Shown here: piece by piece, positions 1 through 11,886 of the stretch
Layout of the letters: every line of letters begins with the position of its first letter
How positions within the stretch are numbered: the first letter of the stretch is position 1
Assembly: GCA_903813345.2 (NCBI GenBank)
Contig: CAIIXF020000009.1
Location: 26,884,740 to 26,948,739, forward strand
From: Owenia fusiformis
Lineage: Eukaryota > Annelida > Polychaeta > Sabellida > Oweniidae
Length of the DNA stretch: 64,000 nucleotides
Direction: 5' to 3'
Translations under genes and position numbers: made by a program
The notes under the pieces: generated by a model
Seen by the model: the letters and a program-made list of their open reading frames with translations, nothing else
What the model was told of the DNA's origin: nothing
Databases searched by the model: none

Positions 1-1021
1 CATGGGTAATAAATATCTTCTTCAAGCTAAACCCACTATTTTACTAAACCCTAGCCTTTGATCAAATTTGCTCAGAGAAAATTTGATTTCTTGCTGATGA
101 GTTACAGATCTTGTTATACTTTGTTCAAGGTTTAAGTTTCCTGAATTATTAAATATTATTAAATAGACTACCTGACTTGATGTTCTTGTATTTGTGAAGT
201 ACTTTTGCTTTTCTTTATGTCTTTCTATTTACAATTTGTATTTATGGACCTTTGAAAAATATATGGTTTGAAAAAATTGCTTTTATCTGTTTAATGGGGG
301 TCCATAAAGAAGCACTCTCTTTATTGCAAATGGTTTTCAAAATGTTGTAAAATCTGGCCAAAAATTATTTCAAAATCATGCATTTTTTCACCATTCTGAG
401 CACTTTACAAGTGATTTTGGCCATAATTGCCGAGACCATAGGTAAAATAGCTAAAAGTGATAATATGGTCCCATTTCTCATCTTGACACATAAAATGCAC
501 TGTGATGTGAACAGACACACTTTTGGTTAAAAGTCATTCATATTGATGTTACTAAAAGCTACTGTACTGATCAAACATGCAATTGGTAATTCTGTAATCA
601 AAGTTGTTTCATCAAATACAAAACATACTTGAATGATTATGTAAATGATAGTAAAACCTATCTAACATGAACACCAATAGGACTGATCATGCATGAAGGG
701 GTATGGAAGTCAACCCTTTTAAATATTTTGCGTAATCAAGAATAAAACTCATATTTTGCTAACTACTCATAGAATAAAAATACAGTAAGTCCTTTCTAAA
801 CTGAACACTATACTGGGATTTGTCAAAAGTATTCAGAGGACCAGGTACTCACATTCAGTGTTTAAATATGTGAATTGATTGAAGATAACAGAATGGGAAC
901 TGAGAAAAATGTTACACTTTGAGAGATATTCAGATTAGAGACATATTAGAATGTTTTACTACACGTAACACGCAAAATAATTTTATATGTGAATATGTTT
1001 CACAATTATTTAAGCCATTTT
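1..1021. other. Gene-free AT-rich stretch
   Basis: No coding region, RNA gene or clear repeat boundary is seen. Near 783-870 a weak match to the CAGT-terminus repeat family described at 51825-52000 is visible (TACAGTAAGTCC followed by a GAACACT motif), too degraded to delimit. Confidence 0.4.
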
Positions 1022-1365
1022 ATGTCACCACCACAAATGGTGACATATTATTATATTCTCCACTTTTTTTTCTTTTTTGAATGGCACTTGGTGGTTGGTG
1101 TTCAGCATTTGTCGTTCAGCAGTTGGCAGCAGGGGTTTCAGTATAATTTCTCACAACAGGCTAAATGAAGAAAACAAGAGGCAAAATTAATGGAAATCAT
1201 AAATTTAACATTGAAAAGTTGAAAAGTCCCTGAAAACAACGGGCAATTTTGTGAAAACAACTGGAGAAAATCGCCTGTTGCCTGCTGCTAATGAAACCCC
1301 CGAGTTGGTGTTCAGTGGTTGGCATTTGTAACAAATAGCAGGTGGTTACATTTTGGATGTTAACA
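1022..1365 (+). repeat. Dispersed TGTCACCACC repeat, copy 1, split by an insertion
   Basis: The left part reads ATGTCACCACC, then a GGTGACATATT motif and a TATTCTCCACTTTTT tract. The right part has GTAACAAATAGCAGGTGGT and ends near GATGTTAACATAT. The two halves are separated by the element at 1132-1300. The same order of motifs recurs at 1764, 8477, 29251, 30326, 31193 and 35208, so this is an interspersed family. The ends are approximate and no coding capacity is visible. Confidence 0.7.
1132..1300 (-). mobile_element. GGGGTTTCA-terminus MITE inserted in another repeat
   Basis: The element begins GGGGTTTCA and ends TGAAACCCC, a short terminal inverted repeat. The interior has CTCACAACAGGC, TGGAAATCAT and CAGGCGATTTTC-type motifs (here as reverse complement). 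The same interior appears in opposite orientation at 29818-30003 and, degraded, at 37808-37945. It interrupts the repeat at 1022-1365, which dates it as the younger insertion. It is non-autonomous and has no transposase. Confidence 0.6.
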
Positions 1366-1763
1366 TATAGACATATAAGCGTTCATACTGTTTATAAGCT
1401 GTTCTGTTCTCTGGTTATCGAAGTTATGAATTACCAATACGGGTGCTCTATTGAGTCAAAACCCCAGAGGACTCATCACCAAGACAACTATAAACAATCC
1501 AGATTTTACAGATGTATTATTGATAGCTTTAGATCTCAACAAGTTGAGTGCCTATATTACGTGCTACTGTAAGACCTCATATTTTTGTCTGATATTTTAA
1601 GTTTAATTTTTGGACTTTGCATGTAGTTTATAGTAATTTAGTTTGCTGTTTCAGTATTTTTCTCCATTGAACTCCGCAAAAACATTCATAATACTTCATT
1701 TTTAAGACATTTGTTTATTAAAGTCACAGTATTTCTCAATAGGTTAGTTTATAATTTTTATTT

Positions 1764-1875
1764 CACCACCACTACTAATGGCAGGAGTAATTATTATAGT
1801 GTTCATCAGTATTTGGTGTCTGTAACACATGTATCAAATGGCAGGTGGTGACATTTTGCATGTTAATGCCTTGTA
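1764..1875 (+). repeat. Dispersed TGTCACCACC repeat, copy 2
   Basis: It starts TTTCACCACCACTAC and ends with TGGCAGGTGGTGACATTTTG, then CATGTTAATGCCTTG. The central part is shorter than in the copies at 8477 and 35208. Confidence 0.65.
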
Positions 1876-4800
1876 GATTTTTGAAAGGGTATAGCATCCA
1901 GTTGTTTTAATTGAAGGAAAACAACGTCATAGCAGCTAAATGCTTATTTTGAATCCAATTTAGAATTTCCTCTATAACAACTGGTACTGATGTTGTTCCA
2001 TGGGCTATTATGTGTAATTTATAATTATTGTTTAGTTTCCTGTTGATAAATATTTGCATACTTAACAGCTATTTTGAAGCCATCTGTCAGATCAATACTT
2101 TTGTAATGCCTACTTGGAACTTCCTGTACTGATATCGTTGCACTAGTGGAACTATATTCAAGCTTATTGAGCGAGATTTCATTGTCATACTGCACTGGTT
2201 TTAATAATTCATAAATAGCCTTATACATATTAAAAATCATTTTTCATAAGATGTATCAAAGTCATTCTATTTAGCTGATGAATTTATCCTTAGAATTGTT
2301 TAAGGTCAATTTCTTTTTCCTTTTTTTCAAAAAGGGGATTGTTTTCAAGATTATATTGCAGAAGTAGTCTGGAAATAACAGAAAAGGGGAAGGAGGGTAG
2401 TTTCAATTTTTTTTACTGGTAGTATACCTGAAAATAACTGAATTAATGGCATGTTAATTACATGTAGTATTGCGTATAGTACAAATAAACGCAAAAATTC
2501 AGTATTTAGATTTATTTCTCTGATGATAAGATATTCCCAAATGTACACATATCATAGTTGTTTTCTTTCAACTTTATATTGAGTGTCAAAGCAGAAAGCA
2601 AATTGCAATGAAACAAATAATTTATAGACAAGTAATCTGACTTTTTCCATAAGTTAGTTCACTAAGGAAGTCCCCATGGAAACATCGCTTTAGCAGTGAT
2701 ATTGGCTCTGGAACATTTACCTTACAAAGTATTTCATTGAGTTAAACACATTTCTCGTTATTCCTTCTTAATTACCTAAAATATGTTATTTTTATCTATT
2801 TTAAATCACACATATCTGGTATACATCTCTTATTATGTGATAATATTATTATTCCTTGTTTTTGCTTGATATTTCATTGAAGGAAATTCATGACTTGTGA
2901 AACCTTGTTTTGTAAGATATGCATAGAGAAGTGATGACATTAGGCCTATTGTGAAGTTATATGATAGGGCCACAAGGGACTCCATTTGATTCTTAGCTAA
3001 CCTTTATTACAAATTGAGTATGATTTTGCCAATTTACAAAAATGTCAGACTGACAAATCTGATTTTCATGCCTGAATTTTCAGTGGAATCAATATCATTT
3101 TGAACTGAATCACAAATTACATATGAGAGGTTTTATAAAAAAAGCATAAAAACAAAAATGTCTTTCAAGCATTAAAACAACTGTTAAAAAAATCTATATT
3201 TTAGAGCATAGGACTTAAAAACAATTTCTGACAATTTCTTGATTAAATCTTTGTTTCAGTGAAGCTTTCACATAAACCAGCTTTAACAAGCTGTATTTTA
3301 CAATGAATATGTTAATCCCTATACTGTATCATGAAACATTAAAATATTCTTGTTTTCCCTATGAAAATACCACGTGCAGTATGGCAAGTGATTTTAAACG
3401 GTTATATCTTTCACCATGAGTACTTTCTGGGCATAAATACAGTGGTTTTTGTTAAAACAATATGTTTTCTTTCAAGTGAAGTACCCATGATGATAAAAAT
3501 ATAAATCAAACAATTCGAAAAATTATGTATATGGACCCCATTTTTCAAAATATTGAACCTATTTACGCAAAAAATTATCTTCTTTTTCTGATTTTTATTG
3601 AATGAAAATATTATTCAACAAGGGGTCTAAGACATATTCAAAAATAGAATGGTATTGAAAGTGTACATTCTCAAATTCATTTCGTTCGTTGCGTACCTTC
3701 ACTACCTCTCTGACGTTGTTAAAATAGTTCTAAAATTCCCGGGGCACGATCTTAGAAAGCTTCAGAAATTAGTACGATCTGTAATACTTTATCGACAACA
3801 CCGAAACTTTGATATAACATAAATTATAACGTTTACAAATGATTTTACCATCGGAATTGGTAATCTATGTTGTACCTGATGTGTTTTTAGGTAAAAATCT
3901 CCGCGGAGCATTAAATTGTAAAATGTCAAGATCGATAATCACTGGGATCAACATTACTACACGTTTTCAAGATGGCGGTGTCAAAATTTTCTGAAAACGC
4001 TTCAAATAATATTAAGTTAATTTCTGGCAAGTTCACCAATATCATAACTTGTTATCTAGTAACAAGATAGAGAAATATGTAAGAAATTCAATGTTATCGA
4101 TTAAGACATCACATCGACATGTGGTATTCGTTACGAATTACTTAATATTTTTCTTGTAAACTACATTAGAAATAAACATTTTATAAAATATAACGAATGA
4201 AATCAGTAGCAAACGCAAAGAAATATTTTTTTTGAAGCAGGTCAAAATATTTAGAAGGGTAAATTTTGCGTGAATTTAAAGAACTGCATGAGGTAAGGCA
4301 CAGGAGGTACGGATTGCACTGGATGAAAGGCTCAGAGATTGGAAAGTGTTGTTTTGAAGATATCAATGTTCGATGACCAAAATTATGCTGAAAACAATGG
4401 ATAGCACGAGTTTTCCCTATGGGAAAATAACATGGGATATGTGGTTTTTAACTTTAACTAATTTCAATACCCATCCCCTTTTCAGAAATTGTCAATATTA
4501 TAGTGTAGAGGAGACTTTCGATATGTTTAAATTGAGAAAAACAAGATCCTCTTTTTAGAAAATAAGCCTAACATTTTTCAAAAAGTGCCAAGGTGGGGTC
4601 CTAATCAATAATTTTTCAGAGAGTTGGATTGATATTTTATTATCATGGGGAGTTCTTTTCTGCTTGTATGTATTAAAATGTCCTGGCAATAATAGATGTT
4701 TAAAACTCTCCCCCCTCCCCACTAGCCAAAAGCAAAAACTATTTCGATAGCTTTTCACTATTCTGAGCATTTTTAAGTGGTCTTGGGCCAAAAGTGTTAA

Positions 4801-4982
4801 ATGTAAACCTCCCTGGAATATTTTAAGAAATGAACCAGCCCCTTCCTTTGGCAAAAATGGCTACGAGCCTGGTTCTGGTCAAGTCGCCCATATTTGTAAT
4901 ATTGGGGTACATTCCTCAAATCAATAGCAGGACAAAGGAACCAATACAAGACTTAAATGTTCCCTCTTGCATATTTATTTAT
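1876..4982. other. Gene-free AT-rich stretch
   Basis: Only short chance open frames are seen. None has a recognisable domain or credible flanking splice sites. At 3660-3690 a short sequence including CATTTCGTTCGTTGC recurs at 18122-18138, a hint of a dispersed repeat. Confidence 0.4.
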
Positions 4983-5426
4983 CAGGCCTCGAAATTAGCA
5001 TTGCTAAGGTAGCGATTTGCTACCTGTTTTACCCAAAACACTACTTGTTATTTCCTCCAGTTAGGTATCTTCACTAGTTCCTCATCTAATTACTCTCCAT
5101 GCAAAAATGCATGGATTCCATTGATTTGCTGATCTTTGTTGTTTCTTGTTTGAACTGACTCACAATTTTTACAATTGAACGAAAGCAGACCAATCATAAT
5201 CGACTTCAGTTTTACTATACATAAAATGTACTATGCAAATCATCACAGTGAATCATAATAATATCGGGGTAAGTATAAGTATATCTAATTATTGCGCTGG
5301 TAAGTCATAAGAATAAAAATCACTCTCATCAAAATCATCACTACTTGCTTGTCTCAAATAGCTACCTGGAAAATTCACTAAGTAGTGAAACAACTACCTG
5401 ATTGAAAAAGTTAAGCGCGAGGCCTG
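4983..5426. mobile_element. CAGGCCTCG-terminus MITE
   Basis: The element begins CAGGCCTCGAAATTAGC and ends GCGCGAGGCCTG, an imperfect inverted repeat. GCTACCTG motifs occur near both ends. TTTAT flanks it on both sides, consistent with a 5-bp target duplication. It is about 444 bp, non-coding and non-autonomous. Confidence 0.6.
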
Positions 5427-6204
5427 TTTATGATTTAATTATGATTTCATTTCGCCTTATCATACATGTGACATCACTTTACTTACGAGGCAATCAATTA
5501 TTCAGAAAGTACATAAAAATTAACATGCCATTAGGTATTAGATTAGCAGCTGATTTGTAGAGGTTGATGGATGGGGATTTAGAGATCAAATCTGATGTTT
5601 TTCTGATTGATCATTTGTCAATGGATTAATCCCTTTTTTATCATGTATCATTCCATAATCAATTAATCATTAAGGTCGTCCACATTTTATTTCCTTACCT
5701 TCGGGTTTTATTGACTTTTTACTCAGGTTACTCTGGTTTAGTGGCTTATATTATAACAGCTATAACGCCATCAGCAAAACCAGCAAATGACTTTCGTAAA
5801 TTACGTATATGATTATTATGAATATATGATACAAAATTAAGAAGTGAAATGATGAAATCTTATAGATATATGGGGTTATTACCCAAGATGATTTGACATG
5901 GTGTTCAATATTTAATGCCAACTTGTTACTTGTAATCAATAGAAGTAATGTTACTCTCGAACATTCACTTGTCATCATAAACTTTGAAGCAATTGTTGTC
6001 ATGTAACAATCAGTCCCTGTTCGATTATGTAGTCAATTTTATTGGCCTTTTACAGAAAGTCATTGGCCTTATATAACAATCTTCTTGAGCTAAGCTACAA
6101 GCTACAATAATGTGTAGGCTTGTTATTGAATGCTTGTATTGTCAGATTTAGAATTGAATGTGTTAAAAACAATTGTAAAAATTAAAAGTACATCATATCG
6201 AACG
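5427..6204. other. Gene-free stretch
   Basis: Nothing recognisable on either strand. Confidence 0.35.
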
Positions 6205-6832
6205 GTAAAATATAATATCTGATAACCGTAAGTTCATTCATTATGAACAATAAGTTGACGTAAAAATTTTGATAAAAATAAAACTCGTAGTGACGTCCTG
6301 TTGTTTTTGTTCTGGGTTTCTAACATTCAAAGCTGCAAGACAAATCTATACTACCATATCTACTGAGATATATTCTATAGTTCTAGTCTACCTTCTGATC
6401 TTCAAAATTTTTATGATTATGATTTTTAATGGAATATCTGATAACGATTAAGATCATTCATTATGAACAATAAGATGACGTAAAAATTTTGATAAAAAAA
6501 AGTTATAGCGATGTCCTGTTGTTCTTGTACTGTGTTTCTGACATTCAAAACTGCAGAGCAAATCTATAGTACCATATCTATAGATAGTCTACCTTCTGAG
6601 GTTAAAATTTTTAAATTGGACTATCTGATAGTGATTAAGCTCATTCATTATTAACAATAAATTGATGTATCAATTTTATAAAGATAAAACTCATAGTGAT
6701 GTCCTGTTGTTATTGTACTGAGTTTTTGACATTTAACACTGTAGGATGAATCTATACGACCATATCTACTGGGATTCTAGCTATATTCTACCTTCTAAGG
6801 TTCCACAATTTTAAAATTGGATTTACTTTGAT
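6205..6832. repeat. Three tandem copies of a unit of about 200 bp
   Basis: Each unit contains ATCTGATA, TCATTCATTAT.AACAATAA, GTCCTGTTGTT, ACATTCAAA, ACCATATCTA and TCTACCTTCTGA in the same order. Copies start near 6215, 6432 and 6622. They have diverged by substitutions and small indels, so the amplification is not recent. It is non-coding. Confidence 0.75.
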
Positions 6833-8476
6833 ATAAATTTTTAACTTTTTAGAAATGGTGAAAAATTTCATATTTAAACTCTAAAACTTTAAAACATCAA
6901 AAAAATGTTTGTATTTAAAATTAACATTAATTATTATTATTATGATATAGGACTGGGATATATACAGCTGCACACAGTTCAAAATATTCATGCATATTTC
7001 TTAGCATGCTGAGGGTCAGAGCCCTGGGAGCCATACTCCCAGGGTTCTTTACTAAACAAACTTTCAGTTCCTGAAAAACACTTTTCTCATATTTCAGATA
7101 TAATGAAACTACCTGTTAGTTTATCGATCATTGTAGAATACAATTATTCTCCTCACTGAATAACCTTGGTCATTACAGCTTCGTTTGGACAACTGAAAAA
7201 ATCACCAAAGACTAATTGCCTTATATGGATTTTTCCAAGAATGATGCGGTAATACATAAGGAGAAACGGAAAGCCCTGATAAAATCATTTTAGATCAAAC
7301 GCAGGTACATTATGTACTCTTCTATACATAACAGATAATGGAAATCAATGCTGGCCTGTGCTCAATAGATCATCTGCTCATTTTTATTTCTCTCAATTTC
7401 TCTCTAAAATTTGAAAAAACTGTCTGATGTTTGGATATTTCTACACAATTAAGCCTATCCTCTTCCGTTTTATCATAATTTTTCCCAATCCCTGTCATTT
7501 CTTTTCAATTTTATATCACTTTTCAAATAATTGCCGTTAAGTTGTATGAAAGGATGTAGATAACAATGTTGAAACCATGTGTAGTGACAGGCAATAGCAA
7601 CCTGATATAATAAGCGACCCCTCCTTTGTTCCAAGATATGATTATTCCTGGAGTGATTATTAATATTCCATTTTTCCATAAAAGATTATTCGATTTTCGA
7701 TTTTGCTTGTGTAATAGCAACAGGGATATCTGTTACATTACTTTGTGTGAATTACCAGGTCATGAAATAAGTTCCTTCACTCTGGTGATAACGTGAAACA
7801 AATAAAACTCCCCCATGAAAATAAAATGGAAGGTAGAAGATATTTTTTTCTTGCATGTCAAATACATCTTCAGATTTTATATTATAAGTAGATACGTTTT
7901 GTCTGAAACATTGTTATTTTTACCAATCCTATAGACGAAAATATTTTTTTATGATAATGAATTCAATTTATGCCATCTATTGACCATTTCCCACATCTGC
8001 TGTGATGTTTTTTTTTCTCTGGTATCAGGTGTTAGCGTGATGCAGCATACATTAGCTAATTTTTCTCTTTGCATTGTATTCTATTATAAGTTACCTATGC
8101 ATGTACCATTAGAAAAAATATCAGATAGTTGTGTTTAGAATTATTAGGAACTTACAGTAAAATAGTGAAGATAAAGTCTGAATCAATGGTCTTATTTTAA
8201 AAAAATGAAGAAAATCAAGTTGGTATCTTTAGTGTTAGTGTAGAATGGAATATTGTGTTTTGTAAAAGATGCTGTATATTAAGTTAATACATTGCATTGT
8301 TGGTTTAATAACAGTACAGAGCACCTATAGAAGGCATTAGAAATGTACAAATTGCGAGTTGCCATGGTAATAGGATGTACTGTGTTAAAGGATGTAGTAT
8401 TCCTGTCAACCTTCCTTGCAATTATTGAATGTAAATAATACTGAGTTCTCTGATTATAATCAGAACTATGCATTTT
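6833..8476. other. Gene-free stretch with one short hairpin
   Basis: A perfect stem around CCCTGGGAGCCATACTCCCAGGG-like sequence occurs at 7022-7045. No gene is seen elsewhere. Two overlapping short frames on the minus strand at 7473-7720 have no recognisable features. Confidence 0.35.
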
Positions 8477-8607
8477 ATGTCACCACCTAAAGTGGTAACA
8501 TATTGTTATATTCTCCAACTTTTTTGTTGATGGTGTCCGATGGCTGGTCTTTGGGGTTAGGTAACAAATGGCAGATGTTTAACAAAATGCATGTTAATGC
8601 CTTGTTA
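8477..8607 (+). repeat. Dispersed TGTCACCACC repeat, copy 3
   Basis: ATGTCACCACCTAAAGTGG at the left, a TTCTCCAACTTTTTTG tract, GGTAACAAATGGCAG, and an end at CATGTTAATGCCTTGTTA. About 131 bp; one of the better preserved copies. Confidence 0.7.
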
Positions 8608-9198
8608 TAATTTTATTCATATCAGCATTATTTATACATTAGTGTAATGATAATGATTAATATATGACCATCTTTGCAAATTAGTGATACCCTTTTCCCT
8701 ATTGGTTCACATGTTGATGCTCCCCTCTGACACAAATGAAAATGATTTTACTGGTTTGAAGCTCATAAGATCTGATCTCAAGTATAGCTCACGCGGCAAT
8801 AATACCCAAGTCACATTTTATTCATCATTGGGTACCCAACTGATTAAGTATTTTGTTCAATACTCAGAGTATACTTTTGAACAAAATACTCAATATGCTG
8901 GGCGCTGGCAGATGGATCGGAGCAAATGTGACTCTGGCATTATTTTGGGCATGCTGGGTAAATTACTTGGTGGCCATTTTGAATTTTTCAAAAAGTGTGA
9001 TATTCATCACTGTGTGTCGATCTTGTTTCTAATTGCCTAAAAACAATGTTGGAACAAATTTTATGCCCTGCATAAATTTTGTTCAAATCTTATTCTGAAA
9101 AAGTAGGATCCTTATATTCTCACTTTTTGATCTATTCTCAAAACAAAAACGAGGCTGTTATGAATTGACTCCCAATATGGACATTTGCTCTGAATATT
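8608..9198. other. Gene-free stretch with an unsupported open frame
   Basis: A 118-codon frame lies at 8684-9040 on the + strand. I recognise no domain, and no splice context or second exon supports it. A local inverted repeat, AGTATTTTGTTCAA at 8847 against TTGAACAAAATACT near 8876, falls inside it, which argues for non-coding repeat DNA. Confidence 0.35.
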
Positions 9199-9888
9199 AA
9201 CCTTTACCATGCTGCCTTATTTCAGCAAATATATCCCACGCAACTGGCTTATTTTTCAAAGAGTGCAAAAAATGATTAAATAATTAATATCTCAATAACT
9301 ACTGAATGAATCTGGATAAAATTTTCACAAAGGGAAGATACAGTGGCCTGGCTCATGAAAAAAATGTTCTCATGAATTTATTCGTACATTAACACGACTG
9401 GGCATAAATATACCATGAATACTCCTCCGGAATCCGCCGCTCCGCCTCTTCGTCTGGTCAGAATCCAAATCTGAATTTGCAGCGATCGAATGTTCAATTT
9501 TTCAATTCAGAAAATATTCTAGTTTCTATTTTCGATGACCGTTATCGGCTTCCAAGAGCCTAAAGAGCTTGAAATCGTAATCCATTTCCTCCACATTTTA
9601 GTTGTGATCGTATTTGTCCGCCATTTTGTACGATTCGTTCACTAAAAACGACTAAAACACTGTTTAAATTGATGAATTGAGAATTATTTTTCGAAATATC
9701 GCCATTTCTAGGTCAACAGGAAGTCATGTTAGGCACTGAATAAATCGGGCAATCTAATTGGACAATACGAATGGCGCGAAAAAGTAAAGTTTTTAAAAGT
9801 TTGAAATCGGGCGTACGGGTCCGCCGGCAGTTGTGAGAGACATTTTAGTCTCGGCGGACTCGTCCGCCGGCAGCACGCTAAAGGTTAA
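9199..9888. mobile_element. AACCTTTA-terminus element with a GC-rich right part
   Basis: It begins AACCTTTACCATGCTGCC and ends GGCAGCACGCTAAAGGTT, an imperfect inverted repeat of 18 bp. The right third has repeated TCCGCCGGCAG words in both orientations and is clearly richer in GC than its surroundings. It has no coding capacity. Ends are inferred only from the inverted match. Confidence 0.5.
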
Positions 9889-10410
9889 ATAAAACGAAAA
9901 TGAGGGTCTGACTTTCTAAGATTTTCAGAAACCATCAGCTGATTTTTTTATTTTAATTGGCGCTTGAATCAATGAAAAGTTCTCAATATGTTTTTGCAAG
10001 ATGAGTAGGAAAACACTATTCTCATCTTCCATCTGCATGATGATATAATCTTCTCTTTTCAAATAACACAGAGTGCAAGCCATATTGATATTGTAAGTAA
10101 CCTTTACTACAATATATCTCTCCGTTATCTTAATTGCTTTTTTTCTTGGTGAATGGCATATATATAGCCAGTATATAGACTGTGGGAAACTGAACAGTAT
10201 TGTATCTTTCCTAGATAGCATAGAAATATATGTTGCTCCTATAAAAATGCTTGTACAATTGAAATACATATAAAATATATTGATAAATGCTATAGATACA
10301 CATGCATAGAATGATATATGGAGATTATACTATAATTGGGTTCAAAGAAGAACAAATGATAATTTAGATTATGTAAACTTTAGATTTTCTCCAAAATTCC
10401 AAGAGTTTAC
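9889..10410. other. Gene-free stretch
   Basis: A minus-strand frame of 114 codons (9925-10269) is present but shows no domain, signal or splice support. Nothing else seen. Confidence 0.35.
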
Positions 10411-11886
10411 ATATCGTCCCTTCACTATTACAAGGTTCTAACTACCAATCTGGGTCAAATGCATGTGAAAGTGGATTCCCCATAAATTCACCATGCTCTT
10501 TCCAAAGATTAAGTTTATAAAGCCTTATCTCCAACAGAAATAGGAGATTTATAATGCAAAAGGGTTCTCTGTCCTTCATTTGAAAAAGTTCATTACTGCT
10601 ACATGGTTCTATCTCTTAAGATAAAACTTTTTAACATTCAATGTCTTGATTCAAATTGGAGGAACCATTTTACATTTAACGACATAGTATATCCAGTGTG
10701 AGACAAAATGCCAACCACCCACATAATGTTGCATAACTTTTTTATCTGCATAAATTCTGACTTGTCCTTTTGATAGTAAAACTTTACTCCATGGAGCAGC
10801 TCCAGAGGAAGTTTCAGATTACTAGCTGAATTAGATGCACCTTTATGAGCACAAGATGTGTGGTCTTTTCCTTTGCTGGCACGCCTGGATTTTACACAAA
10901 AATGCCACCCACCTTTTGTAACAGAATTTTGTAAAAATGTTATACATTGTATAATGACATGTCATGTTCGATCTGGATAGATAAAAGGTCACCCTTCGCA
11001 ATAGTGTGGCTTGCTTCTTTAATATAGCTTCATCTAATTGACAAGCATTGTATTCCAGGGTAATAAATAGGGGTTATGCACTGGGAGGTTTTGGATACAG
11101 GGAATATCCCGAGGGATATACAATATATCTTCCCAAGGGACCGAAGGGACCAAGGGAAGATATATTGTATATCCCAAGGGATATTTCATGTATCCAAACC
11201 GACCGTGCATAACTGTTGTATTCCATACCTGATGAGGTTTGAAATAATAAGCATGTATCCCATATGCTCTGGTGTTTTTACTTGCAAAATATGTTATCAT
11301 TTTAAAAAAAATCTTTTCCAAATTTGTTTTCAATTTTTTTCAAAAATGAAAAAAAATTCCAAAATTTTTTGATATATTTTTTCAAAATTTTTTTACATTA
11401 TTTTTTGCACAATTTTTTTCACATTTTTATTTTAAAATTTTCCCGAATTTATTTTTAATTTTTTTTTACCATTTCTTACAAAAAAAATTTTCGAGCGGGA
11501 CATACGATTTATATGTCCCGGAGCTCCGTTGGAGCGGGACATACGAAAAATATTTGCCCGGGTATGGAATATATTCCCATTTGATATGTCCCTGAAACCT
11601 CATCAGGTATGGAATACAAGGTTCTATCTCCATCATTTAAACTCATTGTTGTGTTACAGATGCAAAAGGTTCTATTTCCAAAACCATTTTCTTTAAAAAG
11701 TAGCCTTAAACAATTTCTTGCCATCCTGATCAGGAATGATTCATCTTGGCTATATGATGCATAAGCATTCAGGTCAACATTATATTTTACTGTATCACAA
11801 AGATAGAGGAACCTAAATGCTTGTTCTCTGTTTTCTCAAATATGGTACAAGTGGACATAGAACCTTTTAATAGTCGAGGGACGATA
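10411..11886. mobile_element. TIR element of about 1.5 kb with a nested hairpin element
   Basis: Left end ATATCGTCCCTTCACTATTA followed by CAAGGTTCTA. The right end is its reverse complement with about three mismatches (TAGAACCTTTTAATAGTCGA then GGGACGATAT), a 30-bp terminal inverted repeat. GGTTCTATCTC-type words recur inside. No transposase is visible. The mosaic at 11048-11620 sits inside it and looks like a later insertion. Confidence 0.6.
11048..11620. mobile_element. Hairpin-rich mosaic element, copy A
   Basis: Positions 11048-11226 form a near-complete hairpin. The arms carry GGTTATGCACTGGGAGGTTT against its counterpart CGACCGTGCATAAC, and the centre is AGGGACCGAAGGGACCAAGG. The segment GTATTCCATACCTGATGAGG at 11219-11238 is repeated inverted at 11598-11618. 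The right part has two GAGCGGGACATACGA words. The AT-rich middle is low complexity. A second element with the same plan lies at 42505-43147. No protein is encoded. Confidence 0.65.

Noticed and set aside
8684-9040. 118-codon open frame
   Set aside because: No domain, no splice support, and it overlaps a local inverted repeat.
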